A stretch of 6,164 nt of DNA from an uncultured Kouleothrix sp. (GTDB taxonomy: Bacteria > Chloroflexota > Chloroflexia > Chloroflexales > Roseiflexaceae). This document shows positions 5,411 through 6,164 of the stretch, piece after piece. A program made the position numbers and the translations under genes. Below the pieces are notes generated by a model. That model saw only the letters and a list, made by a program, of their open reading frames with translations. It ran no database searches and was not told the DNA's origin. Position 1 is the stretch's first letter; each line of letters begins with the position of its first letter. The stretch lies in assembly GCA_937858455.1 (NCBI GenBank), contig CALLYN010000161.1, positions 1 through 6,164 of the forward strand, read 5' to 3'.

Positions 5411-5606
5411 GAGGCTGTTCACGATCTGTCGCGAGAGGGTGTCAGCGAAGCGAAGAGCAACGCAAAAACCGGAGTTTACCGGAGAAAATGAGGACAGCCC
5501 CAAGTTCTTGCCGAGCGCAGCGAGGCCAGAACCGGGCGGACCTTGTGTGCTTTGAGCCACACATGAGCTCCGATCGCACCCTCACAGCAAGATCGTAAGT
5601 AGCCTC
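5411..5606. mobile_element. 196-bp MITE-like element abutting the hemE stop codon
   Basis: The left end 5411-5441 begins GAGGCTGTTCACGATCTG. The complement of the right end, 5606-5577, begins GAGGCTACTTACGATCTT. Aligned with one gap, 22 of 31 positions match, including blocks GAGGCT, ACGATCT and GAGGGTG. TTA flanks both ends (5408-5410 and 5607-5609), fitting a 3-bp target duplication, though three bases alone are weak evidence. The interior has no transposase and no long open frame, so it would move only in trans. It contains the repeat CCGGAGTTTACCGGAG (5469-5484) and a small hairpin, TGTGTG/CACACA (5544-5549/5558-5563). I believe similar CTCCGGTAAACTCCGG motifs recur in betaproteobacterial intergenic repeats, but that is memory, not a search. 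An insertion-sequence remnant is the main alternative. Confidence 0.5.
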
Positions 5607-6164
5607 TTACTGGTGATATTGACGGCTGAGACGATGCACGGCATCGACCAGCGCGGTGACATGATCCGGGTTGGTGAACTGCGAAATGCCGTGCCCCAGA
5701 TTGAACACATGGCCGGCATGGCTGCCGTCTGCATTGCGCGGCGCACCGAAGCTGTCCAGGGTCTGAATGACCTGCTCTTGAATCTGTTCCGGGTTGGCAA
5801 ACAGCACCATCGGATCCAAGTTTCCTTGCAAGGCCACTTGATGACCCACGCGTGCGCGTGCTTTGCCCAAGTTTTGGGTCCAATCCAGCCCAACCACATC
5901 GCAGCCGGTGTTGGCGATTTGCTCCAGCCAAGTGCCGCCGCCCTTGGTGAACACAATGTGAGGAATCCGATAGCCGTTGTGCTCTTTTTTCAGTTGAGCC
6001 AGCACGCGCTGCGTGTAAGCCAGGCTGAATGTCTGGAATGCGCCATCGGCCAGCACGCCGCCCCAAGAGTCGAAAATCATGACGGCTTGAGCGCCAGCTT
6101 CAATCTGGGTATTCAAATAAAGTGCGACGGCGTCGGCATTCACCGCCAAGATCTTGTGCATCAG
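5607..6164 (-). CDS. hemE: Uroporphyrinogen decarboxylase, C-terminal half
   Basis: HemE decarboxylates the four acetate side chains of uroporphyrinogen III to give coproporphyrinogen III in cytosolic haem synthesis. The frame enters from the right edge and ends at TAA (5609-5607), giving the last 185 of about 355 residues; the ATG at 6161 is internal. Recognisable family segments are [39 protein letters not shown], the [10 protein letters not shown] strand, [23 protein letters not shown], and FNLGHGI, whose His is invariant in the family. All are intact. The wording of these segments and the priA neighbour point to Burkholderiales, possibly Alcaligenaceae. The stop codon doubles as the TTA flank of the adjacent MITE-like element, so translation ends exactly at its edge. 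The N-terminal half and promoter lie outside the window. Confidence 0.96.
   Translation of the reverse strand: MMHKILAVNADAVALYLNTQIEAGAQAVMIFDSWGGVLADGAFQTFSLAYTQRVLAQLKKEHNGYRIPHIVFTKGGGTWLEQIANTGCDVVGLDWTQNLGKARARVGHQVALQGNLDPMVLFANPEQIQEQVIQTLDSFGAPRNADGSHAGHVFNLGHGISQFTNPDHVTALVDAVHRLSRQYHQ

Noticed and set aside
5476..6066. Minus-strand open frame of 196 codons overlapping hemE and the MITE-like element.
   Set aside because: It is in a different frame from the well-conserved HemE sequence and shows no family pattern.
1..6164. CRISPR arrays, tRNA or rRNA genes, complete insertion sequences, toxin-antitoxin or defence genes.
   Set aside because: I looked for regular short repeats with spacers, clover-leaf arms and transposase motifs and found none that hold up.

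Overview
The window joins two unrelated pieces of DNA. Positions 1 to about 4,880 are high-GC (often above 70%) and look like a member of the Chloroflexota, close to the Roseiflexus/Kouleothrix type. The evidence is the strong GC and GCG/CTG codon bias, an ABA4-like (DUF4281) membrane protein, a six-helix GAF histidine kinase with a NarL-type regulator, and a BTAD/SARP-type transcription factor. This assignment rests on protein character and composition, not on a search. Positions from about 4,880 to the end are lower in GC (36% in the intergenic stretch, 52-63% in sampled hemE lines). They carry the start of priA and the last half of hemE, both on the minus strand, the gene pair typical of Burkholderiales (Betaproteobacteria).

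Chloroflexota part, left to right: the last 24 codons of an unidentified gene; a long GC-rich hairpin; a two-gene unit of an 87-residue His/Cys-headed membrane protein and an ABA4-like protein; a PaaI/YdiI-type hotdog thioesterase; a sensor kinase and response regulator that overlap by ATGA and form one two-component operon; then a regulatory region of about 240 bp with a hairpin, an 8+8 inverted repeat and a perfect extended -10 promoter; then a BTAD-type regulator with a strong ribosome binding site. The regulator's C-terminus is lost at the junction.

Betaproteobacterial part, read on the minus strand: the C-terminal 186 codons of hemE; a 196-bp MITE-like element with imperfect terminal inverted repeats abutting the hemE stop codon; a terminator-like hairpin; an AT-rich intergenic region with a consensus DnaA box, a second relaxed-consensus box and weaker copies; and the first ~62-67 residues of priA.

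Two genes on opposite strands, each from a different phylum, lose their C-terminal parts within the same ~35 bp. A chimeric contig (mis-assembly or contamination) is the simplest reading. Natural transfer would have to break both genes at one point. The open frame that runs through the junction (4134-5198) therefore has a meaningless C-terminal third. The most interesting genuine signals are the DnaA-box region between hemE and priA, the MITE-like element at the hemE stop, and the operator/promoter layout before the BTAD regulator. I saw no convincing wholly new system.
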